The position numbers and the translations under genes are program-made. Of a DNA stretch of 38,635 bases, positions 29,034 to 35,536 are shown piece after piece. Source of the DNA: a virus; IMG/VR virus record IMGVR_UViG_3300033148_007025, positions 1 to 38,635 of that record; one strand, given 5' to 3'. Below the pieces are notes generated by a model that saw nothing but the letters and a program-made list of their open reading frames with translations, searched no databases and was not told where the DNA came from. Position 1 is the stretch's first letter, and each line of letters opens with the position of its first letter.

Positions 29034-29207
29034 ATGAGAGATTTAACCTGTCCAATTTGTGGCTACAAGTTTGGGAAGAATGTAGTCATTCGCTACGGTG
29101 AGTTTAAATGCCCGAAGTGTAAATATATTGCCGTTTTTGATTATGAGCGTCAGGACTTGACAAGGGGTGCTAGAATTGCTAATGTTAATAATGTAACAAC
29201 TAAATAA
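29034..29207 (+). CDS. Com-like zinc-finger protein
   Basis: A 57-residue protein with LTCPICGYKFG (residues 4-14) and FKCPKCKYIAVF (about 23-34), a four-cysteine layout similar to the phage Mu Com translational regulator and its relatives. Com binds mRNA and opens the mom start. No mom-like gene is next to it, so another RNA target, for example the protease leader hairpin at 29305-29350, would be conceivable. That target is a guess. The 3' end carries the CTTGACAAG promoter element. Confidence 0.55.
   Translation: MRDLTCPICGYKFGKNVVIRYGEFKCPKCKYIAVFDYERQDLTRGARIANVNNVTTK
29157..29185 (+). promoter_or_regulatory. Putative promoter with CTTGACAAG element
   Basis: TTGACA 29157-29162 within the palindrome CTTGACAAG (29156-29164), 17-base spacer and TAATGT at 29180-29185 (weak -10). 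It lies in the 3' end of the Com-like gene. The next hairpin with a T run is at 29244-29296, so a short RNA or a leader of the capsid operon could start here. Confidence 0.35.
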
Positions 29208-29243
29208 GAGCGCCTTGAGCGCCATAAAGAGGCTCAAATAGAA

Positions 29244-29296
29244 GCCCATTGTTCGTTGGTTAGATGAAGTCTAACTGGCGGATGATGGGTTTTTTT
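29244..29296 (+). terminator. Intrinsic (Rho-independent) terminator
   Basis: GCCCAT...GGTTAGA pairs with TCTAACT...ATGGG around a short loop: left arm 29244-29264, right arm 29269-29289, then seven T (29290-29296). The two end stems (CCCAT/ATGGG, GGTTAGA/TCTAACT) are perfect or nearly so with a small internal loop between them. A 6-base TTGAGC/GCTCAA hairpin stands just before (29215-29237). It separates the decoration genes from the protease-capsid operon, and probably terminates only part of the transcripts. Confidence 0.8.
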
Positions 29297-29304
29297 GTTG
29301 CTTG

Positions 29305-29350
29305 CGATGAGGGGAGGAAGGGTAGCCGAATTTCCATCCTTCTCTCATCG
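29305..29350 (+). promoter_or_regulatory. Hairpin at the ribosome-binding site of the protease gene
   Basis: CGATGAGGGGAGGA (29305-29318) pairs with 29337-29350 in 14 continuous pairs, two G-U; three more pairs follow after one mismatch. The right arm ends in the first G of the SD GGAGG (29350-29354) of the protease gene at 29361. The fold would hinder or time ribosome binding, a known way to set the amount of capsid genes' products. Confidence 0.6.
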
Positions 29351-29360
29351 GAGGCAATAA

Positions 29361-30635
29361 ATGCCAGAAGTTACCGAAAACTATATCCGTATTCCAAATC
29401 CAAAACACAAAGAAACTGGATGTAAAAAAATTCGGACAATAACTGTTTCAGCCTCTAAGGGGATCAAGGCCCTTTATTGTATTGAACACAAAAAAATTAA
29501 AACCTATCTCTTTGATAGGAAGAAATGGAATTTAAGCGAAGCGAAAAAATGGGTTAAGGAACATTCGAAAGGAATAAATATGAGTGATAAACTTCATGTT
29601 AAAGCTGAAATCAAGAAACGAGAAAAGAAGATTGTTGCTGTGGCCTCAGAGGAAGTTGAGGATAGAGAAGGCGAGGTGCTTTCAATCGATGGGTGGGATT
29701 TAAAAAACTTTAAGAAAAACCCGATACTTCTTTGGTATCACAATCTCCGGCCTGAAAGATCTCTCCCTATTGGTAAAGCCAAGAATATTAAAATTCAGAA
29801 AGTCGGTCAAAGGAAGAAATTAACCTTCGAACCAGTATTTGAAACTATCACCGAATTTGGCCGGACAATTAAAAAGTTTGTTGAAGATGGATTGCTTAAT
29901 TCGTTTAGTGTTGGTTTTCAGCCAATTGAGAAAGAGGGTAATAAATATCTCAGCCAAGAGCTTTTAGAAATTTCATTAGTACCAGTGGCGGCTCTTCCGT
30001 CAGCTCAAATTATTGAAAGGATGAAGATTGATAAAAATGTTGCCAAGGCGCTCACAGGTGATAAGAAAGCCATTAAAGCAATACTTAAAGACGGTGATAA
30101 AGAGATTGATGGCGGCAAACTTCACGAGCCAAGTAAAGAAAAGGAGATTGTGTACGCCACCAGAGAGGATATTAAAGCCCTTGATGAAAAGATAGAGAAG
30201 TTGTTTAAGGTAGTTAAAAGCACCAGACGAGCCACCCAAAAAGTAGTTAGCGGCAAATATAACAAAATGAGCCGGAATGAAATTTTATCTTTAGCGCTCA
30301 AGGCAACTGCCAAGGCAGTTGATGAGGCTTTAAAAAGAGTGAGGGAAAACAAGGCTAAATGGACAAGGGAGTTTATCAATAATTTACCCGATGCCGCTTT
30401 TGCCTATATTGAGCCGGGTGGAGAAAAAGACGAAAGTGGCAAGACTAAGCCCCGGTCGTTAAGGCATTTTCCCCACCACGGAACGAATGTTCGGTCTGGT
30501 TCTGAAAACAACACGGTGGACAAACCTCATTTGAGAAACGCTTTGGCCCGTGCGCCCCAGAGTCCATTTGGGCCTAAGGCATTGCCGCATTTAAAGAAAC
30601 ACGCTAGAGCATTAAATATAGGAGATAACGATTAG
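29361..30635 (+). CDS. Prohead protease with extra N- and C-terminal domains
   Basis: A 424-residue protein. Residues 1-75: a small domain (YIRIPNP, KIRTITVSASKGIKALYC, YLFDRKKWNLSEAKKWVKEH) seen in front of proteases in some phages. Residues about 78-215: an HK97-type U35 protease, with VASEEVEDREGEVL, LLWYHN (His about 127), LLNSFSVGF (Ser in the 180s) and ELLEISLVPVAALPSA. Residues about 305-424: a C-terminal domain with LPDAAFAYIEPGGEKDE and PHLRNALARAPQ. The protease trims scaffold parts of the capsid protein during maturation. It precedes the major capsid gene, as usual. SD GGAGG lies at the edge of a hairpin. Confidence 0.85.
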   Translation: MPEVTENYIRIPNPKHKETGCKKIRTITVSASKGIKALYCIEHKKIKTYLFDRKKWNLSEAKKWVKEHSKGINMSDKLHVKAEIKKREKKIVAVASEEVEDREGEVLSIDGWDLKNFKKNPILLWYHNLRPERSLPIGKAKNIKIQKVGQRKKLTFEPVFETITEFGRTIKKFVEDGLLNSFSVGFQPIEKEGNKYLSQELLEISLVPVAALPSAQIIERMKIDKNVAKALTGDKKAIKAILKDGDKEIDGGKLHEPSKEKEIVYATREDIKALDEKIEKLFKVVKSTRRATQKVVSGKYNKMSRNEILSLALKATAKAVDEALKRVRENKAKWTREFINNLPDAAFAYIEPGGEKDESGKTKPRSLRHFPHHGTNVRSGSENNTVDKPHLRNALARAPQSPFGPKALPHLKKHARALNIGDND

Positions 30636-30654
30636 AAAGGGGGTGAAAAACAAC

Positions 30655-31932
30655 ATGAAAAAGAAAGATGAAGTAAAAGAACTCTTAGAAAAAGTGGATG
30701 GCTTAGCTGAAGAAATCAAAGCCCTCAAAGAGGACGGCGATGGAGATGATAGTGGCGAGGATGTCAAGGTGGCGGCAGACTTGTCTGAAGCTATTAAAAA
30801 CCTTGGCGACAGAGTGGTTGATACCATTGAAGAAACTATCGCCAGCAGGCTTCCCACAGACAAAGAGGATAAGTTGAAAAAAGATTTGTTTTCTACCGAA
30901 CGAGGTTTGCCGGGAGTTGAGCTTCCAAAGCTTGAATTGGTCGGTAAATGGCAGAAAGCATATCGGACTGGAACAAAAGAGGAACGAAAAGAAGCTGGCG
31001 ATAACATAATCGTGTCGTTCCTTAAGTCATGGGTGATGGAAGACCGTGATCCTGAAGCGGCTAAAGTTTTTAAGGCGCTTAACGAGGGGACTTCAGCAGA
31101 TGGTGGGTACTTAGTACCAGCTCCATTGGCGGCTGAAGTTTGGCGAGTCCTTCCGGATTACGCCGTCATGCGACGAATTGCTCGAACCATCCCAATGACT
31201 TCTCAAACCTTGAAGGTAAATAGTTTGTCGGCACGGCCGTATGCGTACTGGGTATCCGAGTATGCTAAAAAGACTACTACCTCAGCAGAGTTTGATCAAA
31301 AGACTCTTACTTGTAACAAGTTAGTTTGTTTGCTTCCTGTTACCCACGAACTTTTGGCTGATGCTAATATCAACCTTGCTCAATTTGTCGTTGAATTGTT
31401 TGCCGAAGCAATTGCGACTGAAGAAGACAAGGCGTTCTTTACCGGCAGTGGTACTGGGCGGCCAAAGGGTATTACTCAGGAAACCTTAACTAGCTTCTCC
31501 GCTGGAGCAAGTTTGAACTTCGATGACATCATTAAGTTGATTTACAGTGTTCCCCAATCAGTGCGTCGATCAAGGAACTGTGCTTTTGTCGGAAACCAAA
31601 CTGCGATGGAGTTGCTACGCAAGGTTAAGGACGGCAACAACAACTACATCTGGAGGGATCAGGGGATGTTCAGGGGTGAAGTCCAGCGTGGTCCGGGAGC
31701 GCCTGACGCCATTGTGTATGGCTACGGCATCCACGAGCAGAACGATCTTGGTAGGGAAATTTATTTCGGTGACTGGAAATACTACTTAATCGGCGATAGG
31801 CAACAGATTACTGTTTCCAAGACCGATGAAGGTGGTGACGCTTGGCGCCGAGATGCTACCGAGTTCAAGGCAGTTGAACGAGTAGATGGTCGGGTCGTGA
31901 TGACCGCACCGTTTGCTAAGCTGACCTACTAA
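30655..31932 (+). CDS. Major capsid protein (HK97 fold)
   Basis: A 425-residue protein. The first ~105 residues are a charged coiled coil, the scaffold-like delta domain removed by the protease. From about residue 130 the HK97 core follows: GTSADGGYLVPAPLAAEV, RRIARTIPMTSQTLKV, LLPVTHELLADANINLAQFV, FTGSGTGRPKGI (about 262-273), ending in RRDATEFKAVERVDGRVVMTAPFAKL. ATG 30655 has the SD AGAAAGGGGGTGA (30634-30646); the upstream GTG at 30643 is inside that SD. The protein forms the capsid shell. Confidence 0.95.
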   Translation: MKKKDEVKELLEKVDGLAEEIKALKEDGDGDDSGEDVKVAADLSEAIKNLGDRVVDTIEETIASRLPTDKEDKLKKDLFSTERGLPGVELPKLELVGKWQKAYRTGTKEERKEAGDNIIVSFLKSWVMEDRDPEAAKVFKALNEGTSADGGYLVPAPLAAEVWRVLPDYAVMRRIARTIPMTSQTLKVNSLSARPYAYWVSEYAKKTTTSAEFDQKTLTCNKLVCLLPVTHELLADANINLAQFVVELFAEAIATEEDKAFFTGSGTGRPKGITQETLTSFSAGASLNFDDIIKLIYSVPQSVRRSRNCAFVGNQTAMELLRKVKDGNNNYIWRDQGMFRGEVQRGPGAPDAIVYGYGIHEQNDLGREIYFGDWKYYLIGDRQQITVSKTDEGGDAWRRDATEFKAVERVDGRVVMTAPFAKLTY

Positions 31933-31954
31933 AGCTGAAACGATAGGCTTTAGT

Positions 31955-32012
31955 CCGAGGGTTCTCCCCTCGGCGGGGATCATGCATTAGGGCAGTCATG
32001 GTTCCCGCCGAG
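31955..32012 (+). promoter_or_regulatory. Two mutually exclusive hairpins after the capsid gene
   Basis: CCGAGGG 31955-31961 pairs with CCCTCGG 31967-31973. Bases 31969-31977 (CTCGGCGGG) can instead pair with 32004-32012 (CCCGCCGAG) in nine perfect pairs, enclosing ATG 31998. The two folds share 31969-31973 and cannot coexist. No T run follows, so this is more likely a translation or mRNA-stability switch than a terminator. Confidence 0.55.
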
Positions 32013-32189
32013 ATGAGAAAAGTAAAAATTATCAAAACGGGCGAGGTTAAATTGGTTAGCAATAACCAAGCCCATGATTTGATTGAGGCCGGGGTTGCCA
32101 AGCTCTACACCGGGGTTGCTCCTAAGCGACGGTATAAAACCCGAGTGATGCAACCCAGGAGTAAGAAGCGTGGCTACCGGATTAAATAA
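31998..32189 (+). CDS. Hypothetical head-associated protein, 63 residues
   Basis: A 63-residue basic protein just after the major capsid gene. The body, KVKIIKTGEVKLVSNNQAHDLIEAGVAKLY, resembles short proteins found between capsid and connector genes in siphophages, with a small beta/alpha motif; the C-terminus is Arg/Lys-rich. ATG 31998 lies in the loop of a hairpin; the in-frame ATG 32013 (58 residues) is an equally good start. The stop shares a base with the next ATG. Confidence 0.6.
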   Translation: MVPAEMRKVKIIKTGEVKLVSNNQAHDLIEAGVAKLYTGVAPKRRYKTRVMQPRSKKRGYRIK

Positions 32190-32845
32190 TGAGTTTAGCA
32201 AGCTACGCACTAACAACCGTCGCAAGGTTCAAAACATACGCTGATATCAGCACCGCTAGTGATGATACTCTTTTGGAAGATTTGGTTAATGCGGTGTCCG
32301 ATTGGGTTGAGAATTACTGCGGTCGCCGGTTTAAGCAAACAGCCCATTCTCAAAAAGAGATTGACTCTGACGGTTCAAAGTATTTGTTTTGTCCTGAATA
32401 CCCGGTTAGTTCGACCGCTTCTTTCACTCTTGAGATAAGAACTTCGGCTGAAAACGAGGACGAATGGGAGAGCATTGACAGCGAAGATTATTTTGTTGAC
32501 TACGATAACGGGATTATCACCATTGCCGCTGGTAACTGGCTTAAGGGGAAGAAAAAATATCGGGTTACCTATACCGCCGGTTACAATTTTGACAGTTCAA
32601 AAGAAACAGACAACTTAACTGATGTTGGGGCTGGGGATTTAGAGGTGGCGGTTTGGAAGTTGCTTAAATCAATTTATGACGAAAGGCGAGAGGACGCTAG
32701 GGTAACCAGAGAAAGACTTGGTGATTATGATGTTACTTTTGCCAGAATTGCCTTTGAGGACGATCCGACCATTGGTTCTGTTTTAAACCGTTATCGCAAG
32801 ATTGAAGGTATGTTATCACCGGGTTTAGGCCCAGACTTGTACTAA
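32189..32845 (+). CDS. Head-tail connector protein (gp6-like)
   Basis: A 218-residue protein. The N-terminus ARFKTYADISTASDDTLLEDLVNAVSDWVENYCGRRF (first part about residues 13-31) is typical of the HK97 gp6/phage QLRG-type adaptors, helices that bind under the portal; the long beta insertion follows, and a second helical part (DLEVAVWKLLKSIYDERRED) closes it. It would form the ring joining portal to head closure. It follows the capsid gene in the usual order. Confidence 0.8.
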   Translation: MSLASYALTTVARFKTYADISTASDDTLLEDLVNAVSDWVENYCGRRFKQTAHSQKEIDSDGSKYLFCPEYPVSSTASFTLEIRTSAENEDEWESIDSEDYFVDYDNGIITIAAGNWLKGKKKYRVTYTAGYNFDSSKETDNLTDVGAGDLEVAVWKLLKSIYDERREDARVTRERLGDYDVTFARIAFEDDPTIGSVLNRYRKIEGMLSPGLGPDLY

Positions 32846-32849
32846 TGTT

Positions 32850-33164
32850 ATGGCAATACATCGTTTCTTTACCAAGAACATTATCGTTAGAAGAGATCGC
32901 AGTCTTGGCGGCAACAAAATTGGGATACAGGCTACGGCGACGGTTAACGGGTGGTATGAGGATTTAAGCCCGGAAGCGAGGGCGCAACTGGGAGTTGTTG
33001 AGCAGAGGGCATGGCGTTTTTGGTTCGACATTGAGGAGGATATTAAAGAAGGCGATGAGCTGGCCGATGAAAATGATAATCGGTTTTATGTCCGGGAGGT
33101 AACTAAAAAAGAAATAGGCATTAACCAGCATTTAGAAGTTTTAGCGGTGGAACACAATGTTTAG
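32850..33164 (+). CDS. Head closure/head-tail adaptor protein (gp7/SPP1 gp16-like)
   Basis: A 104-residue beta-barrel-like protein (IIVRRDRSLGGNKIG..ATATVNGWYEDL..WRFWFDIEEDIKEGDELADENDNRFYVREV) with the layout of phage head-closure adaptors: two beta sheets with a GDxL-type turn (EGDELADE). It would stop the DNA leaking before the tail docks. It overlaps the next gene by eight bases. The call rests on gene order and general pattern. Confidence 0.72.
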   Translation: MAIHRFFTKNIIVRRDRSLGGNKIGIQATATVNGWYEDLSPEARAQLGVVEQRAWRFWFDIEEDIKEGDELADENDNRFYVREVTKKEIGINQHLEVLAVEHNV

Positions 33165-33510
33165 TTTAAGTATTAAATCCAATGTTGAAAAAATCGCGAG
33201 GGCTTTTAGAGAGATAAAGCTTGGGACTGAAATTTCGAGGATTATTGAGAAACTTGGTTTTGCGACTGAAAGGGCGGCAAAGAAAGTTACACCAGTTGAT
33301 ACTGGCAGACTAAGATCATCAATAGGAACGATCATTAAGCCCTTTGAGGCAACGGTAGCGCCCCATACGCACTATGCGGGCTGGGTACATGAGGGAACGA
33401 GGCGAATGACCGGCAGACCGTTTCTAAAGTGGGGTTGGGAGTCTGCCAGCAAAACAGTCAAAGTTGAAGGCGAAATTGAAAAATATATTAAAGAAAGGTT
33501 AAAGGTATGA
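33157..33510 (+). CDS. HK97 gp10-like tail completion protein
   Basis: A 117-residue protein with the hallmark of the HK97 gp10 family: ATERAAKKVTPVDTGRLRSSI (about residues 43-63), HYAGWVHEGTRRMTGRPFL (about 71-89), then a C-terminal helix. These proteins join the connector to the tail. It lies in the expected position between head closure and tail terminator genes. Confidence 0.9.
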   Translation: MFSLSIKSNVEKIARAFREIKLGTEISRIIEKLGFATERAAKKVTPVDTGRLRSSIGTIIKPFEATVAPHTHYAGWVHEGTRRMTGRPFLKWGWESASKTVKVEGEIEKYIKERLKV

Positions 33511-33956
33511 GCTGGCAAACAGTCAGGCCGCAAGTAAAAACATTGCTTGAAAATTCTGGGCTGTTTCAGGAAGTATCTGGAACACCCAAGATTAAGTTTA
33601 GCGGGTATCCGGCCGCTTATGTTGTCCAGTCAGATAATGAGGCTGATTATAGTACGACAACAGAGAACGCAAGGGTTTATGCCTTCATTGCTAGGATTTT
33701 TTACACAACCAAGGGGGTTGGCGTGTCAACAGCTCTTGAAAGACTTGAGCAAACCGTTGACGAAATTCTTGACGATATTGATCAAGACTCACTTAAAACT
33801 GCCTCGGGTGGCAGGGTGATTGGCACAAGTATGCCATCAGGATATACATGGCTTAATACTTTTGCCGCTCCATCATTGTTTGGGGAGGTTGAGGGGGAGA
33901 ACATGGTGATGGCAGAAATTAAAATTAGGGTTAAAGTTATCCGTGATATTACATAG
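33507..33956 (+). CDS. Tail terminator-like protein
   Basis: A 149-residue protein with a helix (WQTVRPQVKTLLENSGLFQEV), beta strands (AAYVVQSDNEAD, RVYAFIARIFYTT), a central helix (ALERLEQTVDEILDDIDQD) and C-terminal strands (MVMAEIKIRVKVIR), matching the alpha/beta fold of tail terminators (lambda gpU/HK97 gp11-type position). It would cap the tail tube at the head end. Overlaps the gp10-like gene by ATGA. Confidence 0.72.
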   Translation: MSWQTVRPQVKTLLENSGLFQEVSGTPKIKFSGYPAAYVVQSDNEADYSTTTENARVYAFIARIFYTTKGVGVSTALERLEQTVDEILDDIDQDSLKTASGGRVIGTSMPSGYTWLNTFAAPSLFGEVEGENMVMAEIKIRVKVIRDIT

Positions 33957-33971
33957 AGAGGGGGTGAAAAC

Positions 33972-34952
33972 ATGAGTAAATTTATTGGTAGGTTAGTTGA
34001 AGTCGGAGTTGGGCTTGAAAGCTCACGAGGGGTGGCTGTTGTCCCAGCAATGTGGATACCCAAAACCGATTTTAGCTTTGATGACAAAGTTGATCGAGTT
34101 CGTTCTGTGGCTGGATTGGGCAAACTAGCTGACAGTGAAGAAGCGTTTGTGGTAACTAAATATGGCGCCGGGGACATGACCATGTATCTAAGAAGCCAAA
34201 CGATTGGGTATTTCCTTTATTCAATGTTTGGTTCTTTGAGTACATCCGGGCCAACGGACAATGCTTATACTCACGCCTTTTCCATTTCAGAAGATAACCA
34301 GCACGAGAGTTTAACGCTGTATGTGAAAGACAAAAACAACACCGAGGCTTATAAGTTGGCGGTGGTTGACTCACTTGAGTTTTTGGCTTCCCTTGATGAA
34401 CCAGTAACGGTTAATGTTTCCTTTCTTTCAAGAAAGGGAAATGTGTGGGCAAGCCAAACACCAAGCTATACTGACGAGTATATGTTTACCAAGAAGCACG
34501 TTAAAGTTAAGGTGGCGGCTGATATTGCCAGTTTGGGAGCGGCCTCAGCCTTATCACTTAAAAGTGCAAGACTGACGATTTCTCAAAACCCGGTTAGGCA
34601 AGATGTTTTGGGAACGGCAGAGCCGGAAGATATTTTAAACCAACAGCTTTCAGTTGAAGGCGAATTGGTTTTGGATTATGAAAGTTCTACTTGGAAGGAT
34701 TACTTTACTGGCGGAACCGACAGGGCAATGGAAGTTAAGTTTGTGAACGAGGACGAAACGGTTGGCGGTGGCTCAACCAATCCCTCACTAACAATCCAAA
34801 TGCCAAAGGTTGATTTCAACGCTTGGGATCCGGGCTATCCGCTTGACGAGTTGGCCATTCAAACCATATCCTTTAAGGGGAGTTATGACTTGGCAAATTC
34901 ACAAAACATTATTAGCACTTGTGATTTGGTCAATGCTAAAACTTCCTATTAA
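33972..34952 (+). CDS. Major tail tube protein
   Basis: A 326-residue protein with a beta-rich composition; KFIGRLVEVGVGLESSRGVAV at the start, SLTLYVKDKNNTEAYKLAVVDSLEF in the middle and strand-rich C-terminus are consistent with a tail tube subunit. It is preceded by the extended SD GAGAGGGGGTGA, so is highly translated, and followed by the tail chaperones. There is no sheath gene next to it, so the tail should be non-contractile. Confidence 0.82.
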   Translation: MSKFIGRLVEVGVGLESSRGVAVVPAMWIPKTDFSFDDKVDRVRSVAGLGKLADSEEAFVVTKYGAGDMTMYLRSQTIGYFLYSMFGSLSTSGPTDNAYTHAFSISEDNQHESLTLYVKDKNNTEAYKLAVVDSLEFLASLDEPVTVNVSFLSRKGNVWASQTPSYTDEYMFTKKHVKVKVAADIASLGAASALSLKSARLTISQNPVRQDVLGTAEPEDILNQQLSVEGELVLDYESSTWKDYFTGGTDRAMEVKFVNEDETVGGGSTNPSLTIQMPKVDFNAWDPGYPLDELAIQTISFKGSYDLANSQNIISTCDLVNAKTSY

Positions 34953-34967
34953 GAAAGGGGGTGAACC

Positions 34968-35282
34968 ATGGGTAAGTTTAAAATTGTCAAGCGATTAGGT
35001 CTTGATTTCCTTGGAAGCGAATGGAAGGAGTGTTTTTTATCCTTTACCGCCGTTACTTTTGCGGAAACTGAGTTATTGGCAAGGGCTGGGGTGAATAAAA
35101 AAGAAACAGCCCTCAGCAAGGCTGCCATGAAGCTATTAGAAGACCATTTTGTTTCTGGTGAAGCAATTGGTGAAGATGGTAAAAAAAGACCTGTTAGCAA
35201 AGAAGAGCTTGCAGATTTTCCACCCGATGTTATTGTTAAGGCTCTTCAATTACTTGCTGGTGAAACAGGCCCAAACGCCTAA
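34968..35282 (+). CDS. Tail assembly chaperone, short product (G-like)
   Basis: A 104-residue protein with a basic beta N-terminus and a helical body (EVLLARAGVN..., SKEELADFPPDVIVKALQLL), the size and place of the lambda G analogue between tail tube and tape measure. A slippery heptamer C CCA AAC lies at 35270-35276, just before the stop TAA 35280. A share of ribosomes should slip -1 and make the longer product. The SD AGAAAGGGGGTGA is extended. It assists assembly of the tape measure and tube and is absent from the virion. Confidence 0.85.
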   Translation: MGKFKIVKRLGLDFLGSEWKECFLSFTAVTFAETELLARAGVNKKETALSKAAMKLLEDHFVSGEAIGEDGKKRPVSKEELADFPPDVIVKALQLLAGETGPNA

Positions 35283-35536
35283 AGGCTCTTAGGGAAATTA
35301 TTGAAATAGCTGAGTACGGGCTTCCCAAGGAGCCGACAAAAGATCAAGAATGGGCTATTCATAAAATCAGGGAATATAATTACCGCAAGCTGTTTGGCTT
35401 GTCTAAAAGGGAAATGGTAGAAGAACCGCTTGACGATGTGATTGTTAATGAGGCAATCCATGGTTTTTTTGCTGACAAAGAAAGACGGATAGCAGAAAGA
35501 GAAAGAAAAAAGGCAGAACATGGCTATAGACGTTAA
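34968..35536 (+). CDS. Tail assembly chaperone, -1 frameshift product (GT-like)
   Basis: After slipping at CCCAAAC (35270-35276) translation continues in the -1 frame, open until TAA 35534-35536, adding about 86 residues (beginning RLKALREIIEIAEYGLPKEP) for a total near 189. The extension has no good start codon of its own, and its sequence is a normal helical domain with a basic end, so it must come from fusion. A hairpin of 13 positions starts seven bases after the heptamer. The product would bind the tape measure, as GT does in lambda. It ends 17 bases into the tape measure gene. Confidence 0.85.
35270..35334 (+). promoter_or_regulatory. Programmed -1 frameshift signal: heptamer plus stem-loop
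   Basis: C CCA AAC (35270-35276) fits X XXY YYZ in the reading frame. Seven bases on, 35284-35296 (GGCTCTTAGGGAA) pair with 35322-35334 in 12 of 13 positions (one A-A mismatch, one G-U). Stop of the zero frame is within the spacer. Confidence 0.88.
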
